A stretch of 64,000 nucleotides of DNA from Apostichopus japonicus (Eukaryota; Echinodermata; Holothuroidea; Aspidochirotida; Stichopodidae), in contig NC_092582.1 of assembly GCF_037975245.1 (NCBI RefSeq), forward strand, positions 22,466,577-22,530,576. The letters run 5' to 3'. The notes under the pieces are model-generated. The model saw nothing but the letters and a program-made list of their open reading frames with translations, did not search any database and was not told the origin of the DNA. Made by a program: the position numbers and the translations under genes. Each line of letters begins with the position of its first letter. Positions within the stretch are counted from its first letter, which is position 1. This document shows, one piece after another, positions 34,883-44,812 of this stretch.

Positions 34883-37510
34883 CCAATCAGCTTTTATTCA
34901 TTTGCAATTATTACTGTAGGGAAAGCTTTTTCCAATTAACAAAACTTTTTTCTATAATATAGTATTCAGTTCTTTATGAAAGGATCACTTTTTCGTGAAA
35001 TGTTAGGCATGAACATGCATTTTCAGATGAATAAAAAATCCAAGCAAACCAATGGCAGTCAGTGTTTTACAATGCTACATGTTTCTGCAGAAAAATGTGT
35101 CACATTAGTGAACTTTAATGTTTGAAATCTCAAGAGAAGTCAACGTACTTTTCCTTGAAAAAAAAAGAACAGAAAACTCATTGACATTTACCATTTTGTC
35201 CTTGGTTTCTAACCAGAAGAATTTTTAGTTGCTGCGGTAAGTGGCCCAGATGAAGAATTTCCAATACTTCTTGTCCTAATTTCTACTTTTTGCAAACTAT
35301 AGATATATATTCTCTATATAATTCAAAACAATTCCTTGAAGTTACGAAATAATCAAACAGGTATTAAAAATTTTCCAAAACTTCTGCCAATCCAGCGAAC
35401 TCAGTTGCATTGACTCTATTGCATTGAACTCAGTCTCAGTGACTCTGTGAGAGAGTTTCAATATTCAATTACTCCTTGTTACTTTCGGCGATCATGCACT
35501 GAAGAAGAGCTAGTTTTGCTTGAAAGCTCTGTAAAAACCAAACATTGTTGTTTAACTTCCCATCACTCACTTAATTTAATTTTTGTTTCTCACTTGAGAG
35601 CCAGCCATTCTCTAAGTGCAGCATAGTTTTCTAACATTTTTTCCATTCCCTTTATATACACCCAAAAGTAGACTTTTCTTGTCAAATGTTTACTTTTTGT
35701 CAAAATTACGAGAGAAAATGAAATTAGATGAATTATGAACTACGTGAAATGAAAAATGGATCAGTTGATTGCCTGCCACTTCTTATGCTAATACAAATGA
35801 TCCGCTCGAGTGATTTTAGCAGTGAATCCCTAGTTTAAGGGAGGGGGAAAGATGCTTAATTTTGCCCCCTTGGGGCCCGAACAAACTTGAAGTTCTCACG
35901 CTAACAATTAAGGTGTTTATATCCATGGAACTTGATTTTAGGTTGAGAATTTTTTTATTTTACTTACTTTGTCACAGACATTTATTTTCAATAAATCCCC
36001 TCAAGGAATGGTTTATTATTGGGGGGGGAAGAAATGAAGACAATTTTTGTTTATCTTCACCCCGAAGGATTGTCTTGCATACAGTGTAAGACGCCAAGAT
36101 ACGTGCCAAATGATATGTAATGTACGGAGCAGAGCTCGCTGCTGCGTTCGGAAGAAGTTCATAGCTCAGAAATACAGTCAATAAATCTGTGAAAGAAAAT
36201 AATAATTTTAACCAAATTATGGAGATTGTCATCGGAAGATTCATATCTCTTAAGTGGAATTATCTCAACTATTTAGCAATATTCTTCATAAACATCAGTC
36301 AAGGTTAACTCCATATGGTGGCAGAAGAGGTTTTGTCTGACAGCTAGGACACATTAAACTTTGAAGGGCGCAGTGGTACATGCGTGACTTTGATTTGAGG
36401 GGGCAAGTTAACCACAAAATCACCTAAAAAAACACCCTGAAAAAATTAACGGGCCCTCAGGTCCCAGTATTTGAATGTTTTTCAACGAAACAGCACTTTT
36501 CAATTACACTGTTTTAAGTTTGCAAACAAAATTTTTCAAACAACAAACTGGTAACTCGTTCATTGCAAAAGTGAAGAAAGTACCTTTTAGTAAAAAAAGG
36601 GGGGGGGGGCACTTCTAAAATTTTCCACAAGATGGGAGAAGGGAAAGGAGGCAGCGAGAACCATTCCCCTTCCCTGGTTAAGGTACCCATGCTCTGGACC
36701 CATCGGTTGGATGAGGTTATCACATTTATTAGAAAATGGTTTCCATAGCTACCACAAGGATCTAATTACCAGGGAATCTCCCAGGATGTCTGATTGCCAA
36801 ACCAAATAAGTTTGAAAATTTTAAGTTAATTAATATTAAACAGAAAAAGGCATAAATTTAGTTCTAAAGGAAAAGACACCTGCACAAACATTTTCGTCTG
36901 TGATGCGATCATGTGCAGCGACAAACACTTTTCGGATTAAACGAAATAGCCAATATGATTTCAGAAAAGTGACAAAGAATTAACTGAGGTAAAAGTGGCA
37001 ATATTTGAATGTAATATTAAGGCTGATTTGTCTGCTTGGATCGACTCCCTAAAGATGCTACTGTTGTGGCATGCGGGCTGTCTCAATCATAGCAAATTTA
37101 ACCAAAGGGGAAGGGAAACCTCAGATCCCCCCTCCTATCATGGGCCAAGATTGTATTGTTCAGCCTGTTATTTGATCCCTTAGGTCTGTCTAAGGACCTT
37201 TCAGCCTGTATAAACTCAAAATATATAATTATTAGAAGGTCATTGATCAGTATTGCCCTCAAATATGCTAAAAAAAGTCAGATTATGGCCAACCAATGAA
37301 TGCTCAGAATTCAGCAGGCATTTTACTGCCAATCCAAGAGTAGTGTTCCACAATGCTGGGATTTATAATAATTGTCTATTTTCAACACTCCTCAAGATGT
37401 CTTGGAATAATTTTGGAAGATCCAAGCCAGCTCTTTGGAAGTACTTTTGTAAACTTTAATAATTCTAGTAATCTTCAGCATGCTCAGATTTGGGGCAATT
37501 AAAGTTAGTC

Positions 37511-37737
37511 AGTATAGGCCCCAAATTATAGCATGCTATAATTGCTAGAAGTTTTCAAAAAGTTTATCCCTGGAGGTCTTTACTATCCAAATTGTTCTCA
37601 GACATTTTTACGGAACACACAAGATGACAGAATATTCCCAGTGAGGAAAATTTCCTTGAAGGTTGTAATAAAAGCAGTTTAAGAATTGTAACCAAAAGTG
37701 ACCATATTTGAATATCTAGCATAATTTGGGGCCAATA
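37511..37737 (+). repeat. Inverted-repeat-bounded segment (possible small MITE)
   Basis: Left side TATAGGCCCCAAATTATAGC (37513-37532) and right side GCATAATTTGGGGCCAATAT are imperfect inverted repeats sharing a core GGCCCCAAATTAT. A further related word, GCATGCTCAGATTTGGGGC, lies just upstream at about 37480. There is no clear target duplication, so this is only a candidate. Confidence 0.35.
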
Positions 37738-38865
37738 TAACATACCTTTAAGTACAGATGCATGTCCTTGAAGTACATCATAGTGTTGGAGATTACCATA
37801 CACACTCTCATATGCAATAGATTGTGGTATTATATATACACATATATAGCCAATGGCAGACATTACATTATGTGTATTAGGTATCTGGCAACCTGTATGT
37901 ACAATATTTACTACTCATCCACAATATTGATCTCTGGGAGTTAATATTTTGTAAAGCTCTAATTCGGTTTCAGTCTGCAATTACAACTTACTGTACATTT
38001 GCTTTTAGTCTTCTGGTAGCTGGGCACGCACTGTAGCTTAATAATTTTTCTTCAATGTGAAATTACACACTGGTTACTATTAAATTTTACACGTAGAGTT
38101 GTCCTCATGCAGAGTATATTGCCAATCATTCCACAAATCCTTTGGGAAATAAAAAAAAAAGAAGAAAACTTTAATAATGTTTAGAATGTTCATGGTATTT
38201 GCAGCAATAAGAAGACGTGATCGATTAAAGTAGAAATGTTTTTTTTTCGGGGGCCGGCTGTAAATTGAAATCCGATGGAAATAAGAAGTATTTATGCACC
38301 TCGCATGATTAGAATTTATGAGTCAGTTGTTGCTTTCATCATCATTAATATTTTGAGCTTTATCATCAAGCCCAGATTAATTTGGGTATCGAGACCAAGT
38401 ATGCAAGGGTTCATATAGCAGGCTCCAAATCGGTTTTAATTTCTGATGGATGTAAATTATCCTCTCCCAGCAAATCAAAGCCCAGCAGCTAATGATAAAC
38501 CCAGGTCGATCGGGCGAAATCTCCACATAAATCTAATTTGACAATAAATGACGATATCGACACGCCAACAACATCATGTTTATACGATACATCATACTTT
38601 ACCCAGCTTCCTGAAAATGTTATTAAAATCAGTGGATTAGGTTAGGGAAGAAAGGAGAGGAATTGGTGAGAGAGGGGAGGGGAGAGGGGGGAGGGGGAGG
38701 GGAGGAAATGGTGAGGTGGAAAAGCTGCCAGAGTAGCCAAGGATATAAATCAGTGTAGGTTTGCTCTTTGTAATTAACAGAGATACAATAGTCTCTAGAT
38801 GTAAAGATGACTACTAGATTGGTTACTAAGGTGATTTAATTTTGTGATATTTCTTTCATCTTCAG

Positions 38866-39036
38866 CTTGCGTGGGGAGCCAGTTCACCAGCTCTGTCCAA
38901 CAGGGAGCGTTTCCCTACCTTCTTCAGGACCCACCCCTCTGCAACGTTGCACAATCCAACCAGGGTTAAACTATGCAAGGAGTGGAACTGGACGAAGATT
39001 GCCATTATACAGGAGACCCAAGAAGTGTTTACCTCT
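38866..39036 (+). CDS. GABBR1: GABA-B receptor subunit 1-like, ligand-binding-domain exon (second seen)
   Basis: Exon of 171 bp (57 codons, phase 0-0) with acceptor TTTCATCTTCAG and donor GTAAGT. The peptide starts [20 protein letters not shown] and continues [16 protein letters not shown], then [18 protein letters not shown]. The [15 protein letters not shown] block is characteristic of subunit 1, as I recall the family. Glycine and serine of WGASS correspond to Gly151 and Ser153 of GABA-B1b, and the histidine of THPS to His170, all GABA contacts in the published structure. The usual tyrosine before that glycine is tryptophan here. The exon joins in frame to the next one after a 392-bp intron. 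Confidence 0.95.
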
Positions 39037-39428
39037 GTAAGTTAATTTGCGGAATGACCAATTTTTAAAAAGATTGCCAAACACTTTAAACAGTTTTCTA
39101 AAAATACTTTCGTGATGGTTCTAATCTTCAAAATTAGTAAATCAAACGTTAGAAGGGGGGGAGGGGTATAGGGGGAGATAAATTAGACTGTAAAATATAC
39201 CCCACGTGAAAACTGTATTTTCATAACGGCGCTCCATTCTTACTTTATTGGAGATAAATTAACCTCTTCTCTAGTACAAACTACAAACCATCAGTGTCTG
39301 CATGTCTTTCTGATATAAAGACTCACCAAATATGTAACAAAAACAATTCGCAGTGATTTTGTTTCCTTTAAAATCATATGGCATATTTTATAAACGTTAT
39401 TTTTCTTAAATTTGTTGAATTCTTTCAG
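39037..39428 (+). other. Short receptor intron (392 bp)
   Basis: Begins GTAAGTTAATTT and ends AATTCTTTCAG. It contains a G-run near 39157-39175 but nothing else of note. It separates two codon-phase-0 exons. Confidence 0.9.
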
Positions 39429-39596
39429 ACGAGTGAAGACTTGGAGAAAGAAGTAGCCAAAGCGAACATGACGATAACGGCAAGGGCTAGTTTCTTGACC
39501 GAGCCGAAGACTGCCGTGGGGAACCTCAAGGCTCAAGATGCCCGAATAATCGTCGGCGTATTCTATGTCGGCTTTGCCCGACGAGTCTTCTGCGAG
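39429..39596 (+). CDS. GABBR1: GABA-B receptor subunit 1-like, ligand-binding-domain exon (third seen)
   Basis: Exon of 168 bp (56 codons, phase 0-0), acceptor TTCTTTCAG, donor GTAAGC. The peptide runs from TSEDLEKEVAKANMTITARA to [17 protein letters not shown] and ends GFARRVFCE. It aligns with the mammalian subunit-1 segment that ends [26 protein letters not shown] in two pieces of the Venus-flytrap domain (lobe 2). The tyrosine of GVFY corresponds to Tyr250 of GABA-B1b, another agonist-pocket residue. NMT is a possible N-glycosylation site. The next expected exon (starting around VY.E..FG) was not found before the window end, so the following intron is probably longer than 24 kb. Confidence 0.95.
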
Positions 39597-41393
39597 GTAA
39601 GCGTATTATCTGAAGAAATCTATCGATCAATCAATGCTTCAAATTTGGCGAGGTATACTGAGGGACAGGCAGGGTGGATTGGGACTATATTACTTTGGCG
39701 TACCGTGAGGGCCTCTTGGTAATGGTCACGCTTTCGAGAGGATTGATAACCTTCCTCTAAAAATGTGTAAATTTTTGGTCAAATCCATCTTGGAAAGAGG
39801 ACTATAGACCTTAATCAATCAATCTAGCTTTCTCGGTTATCACTTTCTGTCCCTCTTGCCCCGCATGATTCTTGAGAAGAGATTAGCCAATAAGATTGTC
39901 TTCTGTTTGGGGTGACAAAGAGTCGAGATATATGACATAATTGTCACGTTCTCAAATCCGTTGTTTTTTTTTGTAGTTTTCTCTCTTGTCTGGGGAGACC
40001 ATAATTGAGAGAAGATTTGTAACTCTTTTCCATACAATTCTAAGTTTGTACAAAGAAACCAAATAAAAAAATGCCCTCTATGAATACTATGTCTAAATGT
40101 CTACAAATGGTAAAGAGAGGGTAATTGTACAAAATTGACACATGGGGAATATATCTGTCGGTCCTCATGTGGAAACGTACTATAAGAAATTCGAAGTTAA
40201 TGCGTGTGCGTTCTTCTAGCTAAGTCTGTCATTACTCCAGTATGTTTGATATCGTTGGTCGATATCGCTCTGAAAGTATTGGCAATATTGAACAAATTAT
40301 TAACTTCAAACGCCTTCCATATTTTGCAAAACTGTAACGACACCAGAGGACGTACTAGACTGCCCTATAGTGGACTTCTAGCTGGTTGTGCTTCATCTAC
40401 ATATGTTGCCATGGCAATTTTATGTTTCTAAGACAAAAACCTAGAACGTTTGGTAGGATCGTCTTGGACAAAATACCTGTTTGAGGCCTTGACTCTAAGT
40501 AAACTGCATAGAAATTTTATTGATTATAAGTACACTAAAAGTCAAGTCATCAACCCGAACACTTTGTTCAAAGTTTTGAAAAGAGTCATCCTCATGTCAT
40601 GCACAAAGGATATAGATAGACCACAGAAATGCCATCTGCACTTTTCATCTGCTCAAATACCTTCAACTTCCTGAGCTGAAAATCAGCTGCACTTTTGCCA
40701 TCCTTGCCTACCTGCCAGCGTCCATCAATAAAGTCACCTGTCTTTTCAGCGTATCATAACAAAAGGTACAATATATCCGACGGTCACAAGCGATATGTTT
40801 CAATTAAGCTTTTCAAGACCTTAAAAAACAAACTATAAAAAAAAAATACCTCCATCATCAAGCTAGCTATAGGGATGGATAACTCACGCGGCAACTAGCG
40901 TGATAGTGCAATTGTTTTTTCACGAGGTCATAACATTACATACTCTCTTGGCAACTGCTCAAAGTGGAGGAGATATATTCCTTTTCAATTAAAAACTTTT
41001 CTTCCCCCCATCTCTCTCTCTCATGATCCAACTGATTCGTGGAGGTTTGGAAATGATGATGATGATGATGATTTCAATATTGTTACGGCATGAAGACGGC
41101 AAAGCTTAATTATCAAAGGCAGTAGAGAAATATAAAAGTGTGGGGAGTGCGGGGGGGGGGGTTGGTCAACGACCAGTGGGTGATATTTCATCCACCGCTG
41201 TAGCAATTTGTCGCTGCGATCAATCTTGGTCAAAAGATAGCGGTACAAACCTTATTTTAGCAATGTGCTCATTAAAATGAGTCTTAGCTGATGGCGTTTG
41301 CTGCTCATTATTCGCTTCAGGTAAAGATATGTATGCATCAATAAGAGCTAGCCATGCTTAGTTTCTGTAGGTATTATGTATGACAGATCTCTG
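39597..41393. other. Intronic or downstream stretch, no gene recognised
   Basis: AT-rich DNA following the third receptor exon. It holds a GATGATGATGATGATGATG-type run at about 41053-41071 and a G-run near 41148-41162. No further receptor exon was recognised. Confidence 0.5.
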
Positions 41394-41890
41394 TTTGTAG
41401 TTGTAGGTATATGTTGATGTAATGTGGGTTTGTGATGTAAAGACCTGTGATGACATATGTAGGTTTATGTGGGTATGTATCCAAAGGTATCTGATGTAAG
41501 TATATGTTGATGCAATGTGGGTGTGTAGGTTTGTTTATGTATAGACCTGTGCTGACAGATGTAGGTTTATGTGGGTATGTATCTATAGGTATCTGATGTA
41601 AGTATATGTTGATGTAATGTGGGTGTGTAGGTTTGTTTATGTATAGACCTGTGATGACATATGTAGCTTTATGTGGGTATGTATCTATAGGTATCTGATG
41701 TAAGTATATGTTGATGTAATGTGGGTGTGTAGGTTTGTTTATGTATAGACCTGTGATGACATATGTAGCTTTATGTGGGTATGTATCTATAGGTATCTGA
41801 TGTAAGTATATGTTGATGTAATGTGGGTGTGTAGATTTGTGATGTATAGATCTGTGATGACAGATGTACAGTAGGTTTATGTGGGTATGT
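41394..41890 (-). repeat. 102-bp tandem repeat, ~5 copies
   Basis: The word CTGATGTAAGTATATGTTGA recurs at 41491, 41593, 41695 and 41797, a constant 102-bp period. The middle copies are nearly identical. Because 102 is a multiple of three, a minus-strand frame (41374-41913, 179 codons) stays open with a 34-residue repeat (HPHYINIYLHQIPIDTYPHK...). I treat this as a satellite by-product, not a gene, because the frame has no signal peptide, domain or plausible start context. Confidence 0.93.
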
Positions 41891-41960
41891 AGAACAGAAT
41901 TTGAACCTTTCACCTCTGGGTTACAAGCCCTGAGATCTACCAGCTGAATTATCTAGCCCT
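41891..41960 (-). pseudogene. tRNA-Thr(TGT)-like sequence, degenerate
   Basis: Read on the minus strand: TTCAGCTGGTAGATC (D-arm-like), then CAGGGCTTGTAACCCAG (anticodon-arm-like, anticodon TGT), then GGTTCAAATTC (B-box/T-loop-like). The arms pair imperfectly and the acceptor stem is poor. It is probably a tRNA pseudogene or the head of a tRNA-derived SINE. It directly abuts the 102-bp repeat array and lies on the strand of the array's open frame. Confidence 0.45.
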
Positions 41961-42587
41961 TAGTTAGTGGTGATGATCACTATATAGACATTGTTTGCTG
42001 GGGAGAGGGGGATGTGGAGGATGGGGACAGTCGTAAGTTAAAGTACCTGGCATGAAAACAGTGTATCCACCAGGGGTAGCACCTCCATGGTTTCATTCGT
42101 TACAACCCAGAAAGCGGTGGGGAAGGGACTTTAAGAGGAATTCCGGTTATATGGTATATTCCTATATGAGTTAACGAGCAAAGGAAAACTAGCTATGATT
42201 ATTAAAAACAATTAGTGGACAAAAGCTAAGAAATTAACAACAGACGTCAGCAAGTAGTAATACCAACACAGAGAATTTGTTGTTGTTGTTGGTGTTCATT
42301 AAGTAGTTTTCCCTATAAAGTATACTAATGGAGAGAATGATCATGATGAACTTATCTGACCATGATGTCAACCAGAGCCCGCTTTGGCGCAGTCTAACCT
42401 GAAAATATATTTCCAGTCGTGATGTTCTCATGATTGATGCAGGAAACGATGAACAGGCACGTGCCTGTTCGTCACTGTACAGTAATTAATAGTTTCTCGG
42501 AAAAATTTTCATTCACCAGCAGTAACGTAATGTTTGGCTTTGTTTGGCTTTTCACCTTGGTTTCTCGTGACTGTGCATCTCATAAGT
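41961..42587. other. Non-coding stretch, no gene recognised
   Basis: AT-rich DNA with a TTGTTGTTGTTGTTGG run near 42279-42294. No coding signal. Confidence 0.45.
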
Positions 42588-42595
42588 ACAGTGAT

Positions 42596-43299
42596 CATAG
42601 GCGTAGGAGGCGGGGGGGCTGCAGCCCCCCAAACAAAATTTTTGGTGAAAATTCGGGCAATATGCTGAGAATTTTTCGGGCACCTACAGAAAGAAGAATA
42701 ATTTGCAATGTGTTTTTCAATGGTTAAACTGATATTATTATTATCGTTATTATTGTAACGACTTCCCCAATAATTATAACCAATATGGAAGGGTAATAAC
42801 AGGGAAAATAGAACCAAAATTTTCGTGCGCTTCGCGCGCATTAACATCTTATTGTGCATGTCATATAGGCATTCATCGGTTATCGTCATGAGATGTAATA
42901 ACCGATGAATGCCTATATGATAGCACATTAAAGCAGCATTTTGCGTCCTTTTCTATGATTTTTCTCAACGGCACTGACTCCACTATGCCATAACGACATA
43001 CATAACTAGCTTATCTATTTATATCTTACTTCAAATGGTGGCATAAAAGTAGAAAAATTTGCAACTTTCAACTTTGTTTTCTCCAAGATATTTTCTTGGC
43101 TAATATCTTAGTTTGCTGTTTTGTGATTGATATATGTAAAAAACTCGATGGACATGTCAAAAAAGTAGAAAACGGCGACCAAACGCAAAATGCTGCTTTA
43201 AGATGTTGAACGCGCGCGTAGCGCGCGAAACATTTTGGCTATATTTTTCGGGCAAGTCGTTACAGCCCCCCCAAATCAAATCAGGCTCCTATGCCTATG
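42596..43299 (+). mobile_element. hAT-like foldback MITE (704 bp) with perfect 8-bp TSD
   Basis: The ends CATAGGCGTAGGAG and CTCCTATGCCTATG form a 14-bp terminal inverted repeat with one mismatch. ACAGTGAT flanks both sides exactly (42588-42595 and 43300-43307). Poly-G/C tracts lie just inside both ends. The inside is strongly folded: perfect 23-bp arms at 42861-42883 and 42898-42920, and perfect 19-bp arms at 42928-42946 and 43183-43201. A longer imperfect pairing joins a GCGCGC-rich segment near 42822-42853 with 43200-43232. It encodes no transposase. The 8-bp duplication and CA..G-type ends fit the hAT superfamily. Confidence 0.88.
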
Positions 43300-43307
43300 A
43301 CAGTGAT

Positions 43308-44732
43308 GTCATTAGGTCGGGGTATTAGGACTATGAACTATACACAAAGTAACCAGTGTGTTGGTTTGGCACCCGATTATCTGATTCGTGACCAAACAGC
43401 CAAGCGAGAAGGTACATTCCTTGGAGTTTCGTAATATTCTCCGTATATATTTTTTCTGTATATTTTTTCGTAGCTCTTAAACTATGATAGTCTGACCTAA
43501 ATATTTAGACAAGTTGTCAGCCTGTAGTATTGGATGACGATGTACTGTAAGTGTTAACAACGTATCCGCACATGCAATGTTTGTCAAACATGGAAACATC
43601 TGAATCCGGCACAATTACAATTATTTACATATTTAAGGTTCCAGAAAAGAACCCTTTTGGCTGACAGAGAACTTGTATAAATTACATGAAGTGTTTCATA
43701 CCAAGGAATGCTGAGGGAGAAACATCATTACACATGCGTGACTGAGTGAGACTCACAAGATCAGCAATAGAAACAAACATGTTCGGCCTCGGGGCATTTC
43801 ATGCTCCTAGACACTTTAGTGGGTTCAGGACTGACCAGCTATATTCCCTGTTTTTGTTTTAATTAACTTGGCTAATTGCGTAATGAAAGACCTCCCTTTA
43901 TTTTATCGAATTAATTCACACATTCGATGTAGAAATCTTGTCACCTTTCAAGCGAGGTAATCACATGTCGCTAGTTTTTTTTTTGTTCTTCATTTCTTTA
44001 TCGTGCTTTCCTCCTCGTCGTAACTTTGCGCATCTGCTGCTATGCGTGACGTTACTCCCGGCAACGGTATCAATAAGAGTTTGATACTGCGGTGGAAAGC
44101 GGGGGGGAGGGGTGGGGGGGGGTTAGGAACAAACTTGGTGATAAAAAAAAAGAATAAATCATGTACAAACTGTGATGAATTCATGAAGGTCACATAAACC
44201 AATCTGTCACCTTAAATTTGGAGAGCGCCATCAGACATCTATATCAACGGATATTATTACTGACTTAAATAACCGTGATCAATCTACAGATTTTAGCGCT
44301 CATCCCTTGGAAGTATGAATATAACCTGACACTTCTTTATGCAGCAATCTAGAGGCCATTGCCATACGGTCATGATATCCTCGGTCAACAGGGGAATATT
44401 AATGTAGCGTTCACATCTATGTGCAGCAGCCATGGAGGATTGAATTTTTCAATCGTTTTCTTTCACTTTTTGGTAAAATTAAGGCGAAGAAATGGAGGGA
44501 AAGGGCAAGGCCTCTTAAAATTCTTAGTCTTGAAAGCCCTTGAAATTTAAAAGTTTAATCAGGAAAGGCGAGGAAAAAATCCTGATCTGAAGATTTCTTC
44601 TCATATATATATTTTCTCAATTTGCCGCTGTTGTCAGGAGCGATGAACTTTGGATGATGATTTGTGAGTCTCCATCATAGAGCTTGATGCAGTTTAGCCT
44701 AGGCACTGAGTCTAGACGTACGATCGGGTCAT
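43308..44732. other. Non-coding stretch, no gene recognised
   Basis: AT-rich DNA with a G-rich tract at about 44099-44123. No exon or RNA gene was seen. Confidence 0.45.
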
Positions 44733-44812
44733 ATGCTAGATGGAATCATATATGCTAGATCCAATCATATGCTAGATCGGATCATATGCTAGATCGGATC
44801 ATGTGCTAGATC
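44733..44812 (+). repeat. ~17-bp tandem repeat, 5 copies
   Basis: Five copies of variants of ATCATATGCTAGATCGG, with the words CATATGCTAGAT, CATATATGCTAGAT and CATGTGCTAGAT. A short local repeat with no other features. Confidence 0.9.

Larger units (their letters stand above)
29206..38865. other. Large intron of the GABA-B receptor-like gene (remainder)
   Basis: The intron between the first two recognised exons spans 28530-38865, 10,336 bp. It begins GTAAGT and ends TTTCATCTTCAG. No exon or RNA gene was recognised inside it. It holds a poly-G run near 30666-30681, a 36-bp tandem duplication at 33811-33878, two related segments at about 32876-32960 and 34794-34882, a short ATGC run near 33096-33112, and a GA-rich block near 38650-38705. 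A 129-codon frame at 30711-31100 and minus-strand frames such as 31233-31442 are unrecognised and AT-rich. Confidence 0.6.

Noticed and set aside
28395-39596. GABA-B receptor subunit 2 rather than 1
   Set aside because: The [15 protein letters not shown] and QDARIIVG segments and the retained agonist-contact residues fit subunit 1 better, as far as I can recall the two families; a phylogeny would settle it.
41374-41913. 179-codon minus-strand frame taken as a repeat protein
   Set aside because: It is the translation of a 102-bp satellite whose length is divisible by three; the boundaries follow the array, not a gene.
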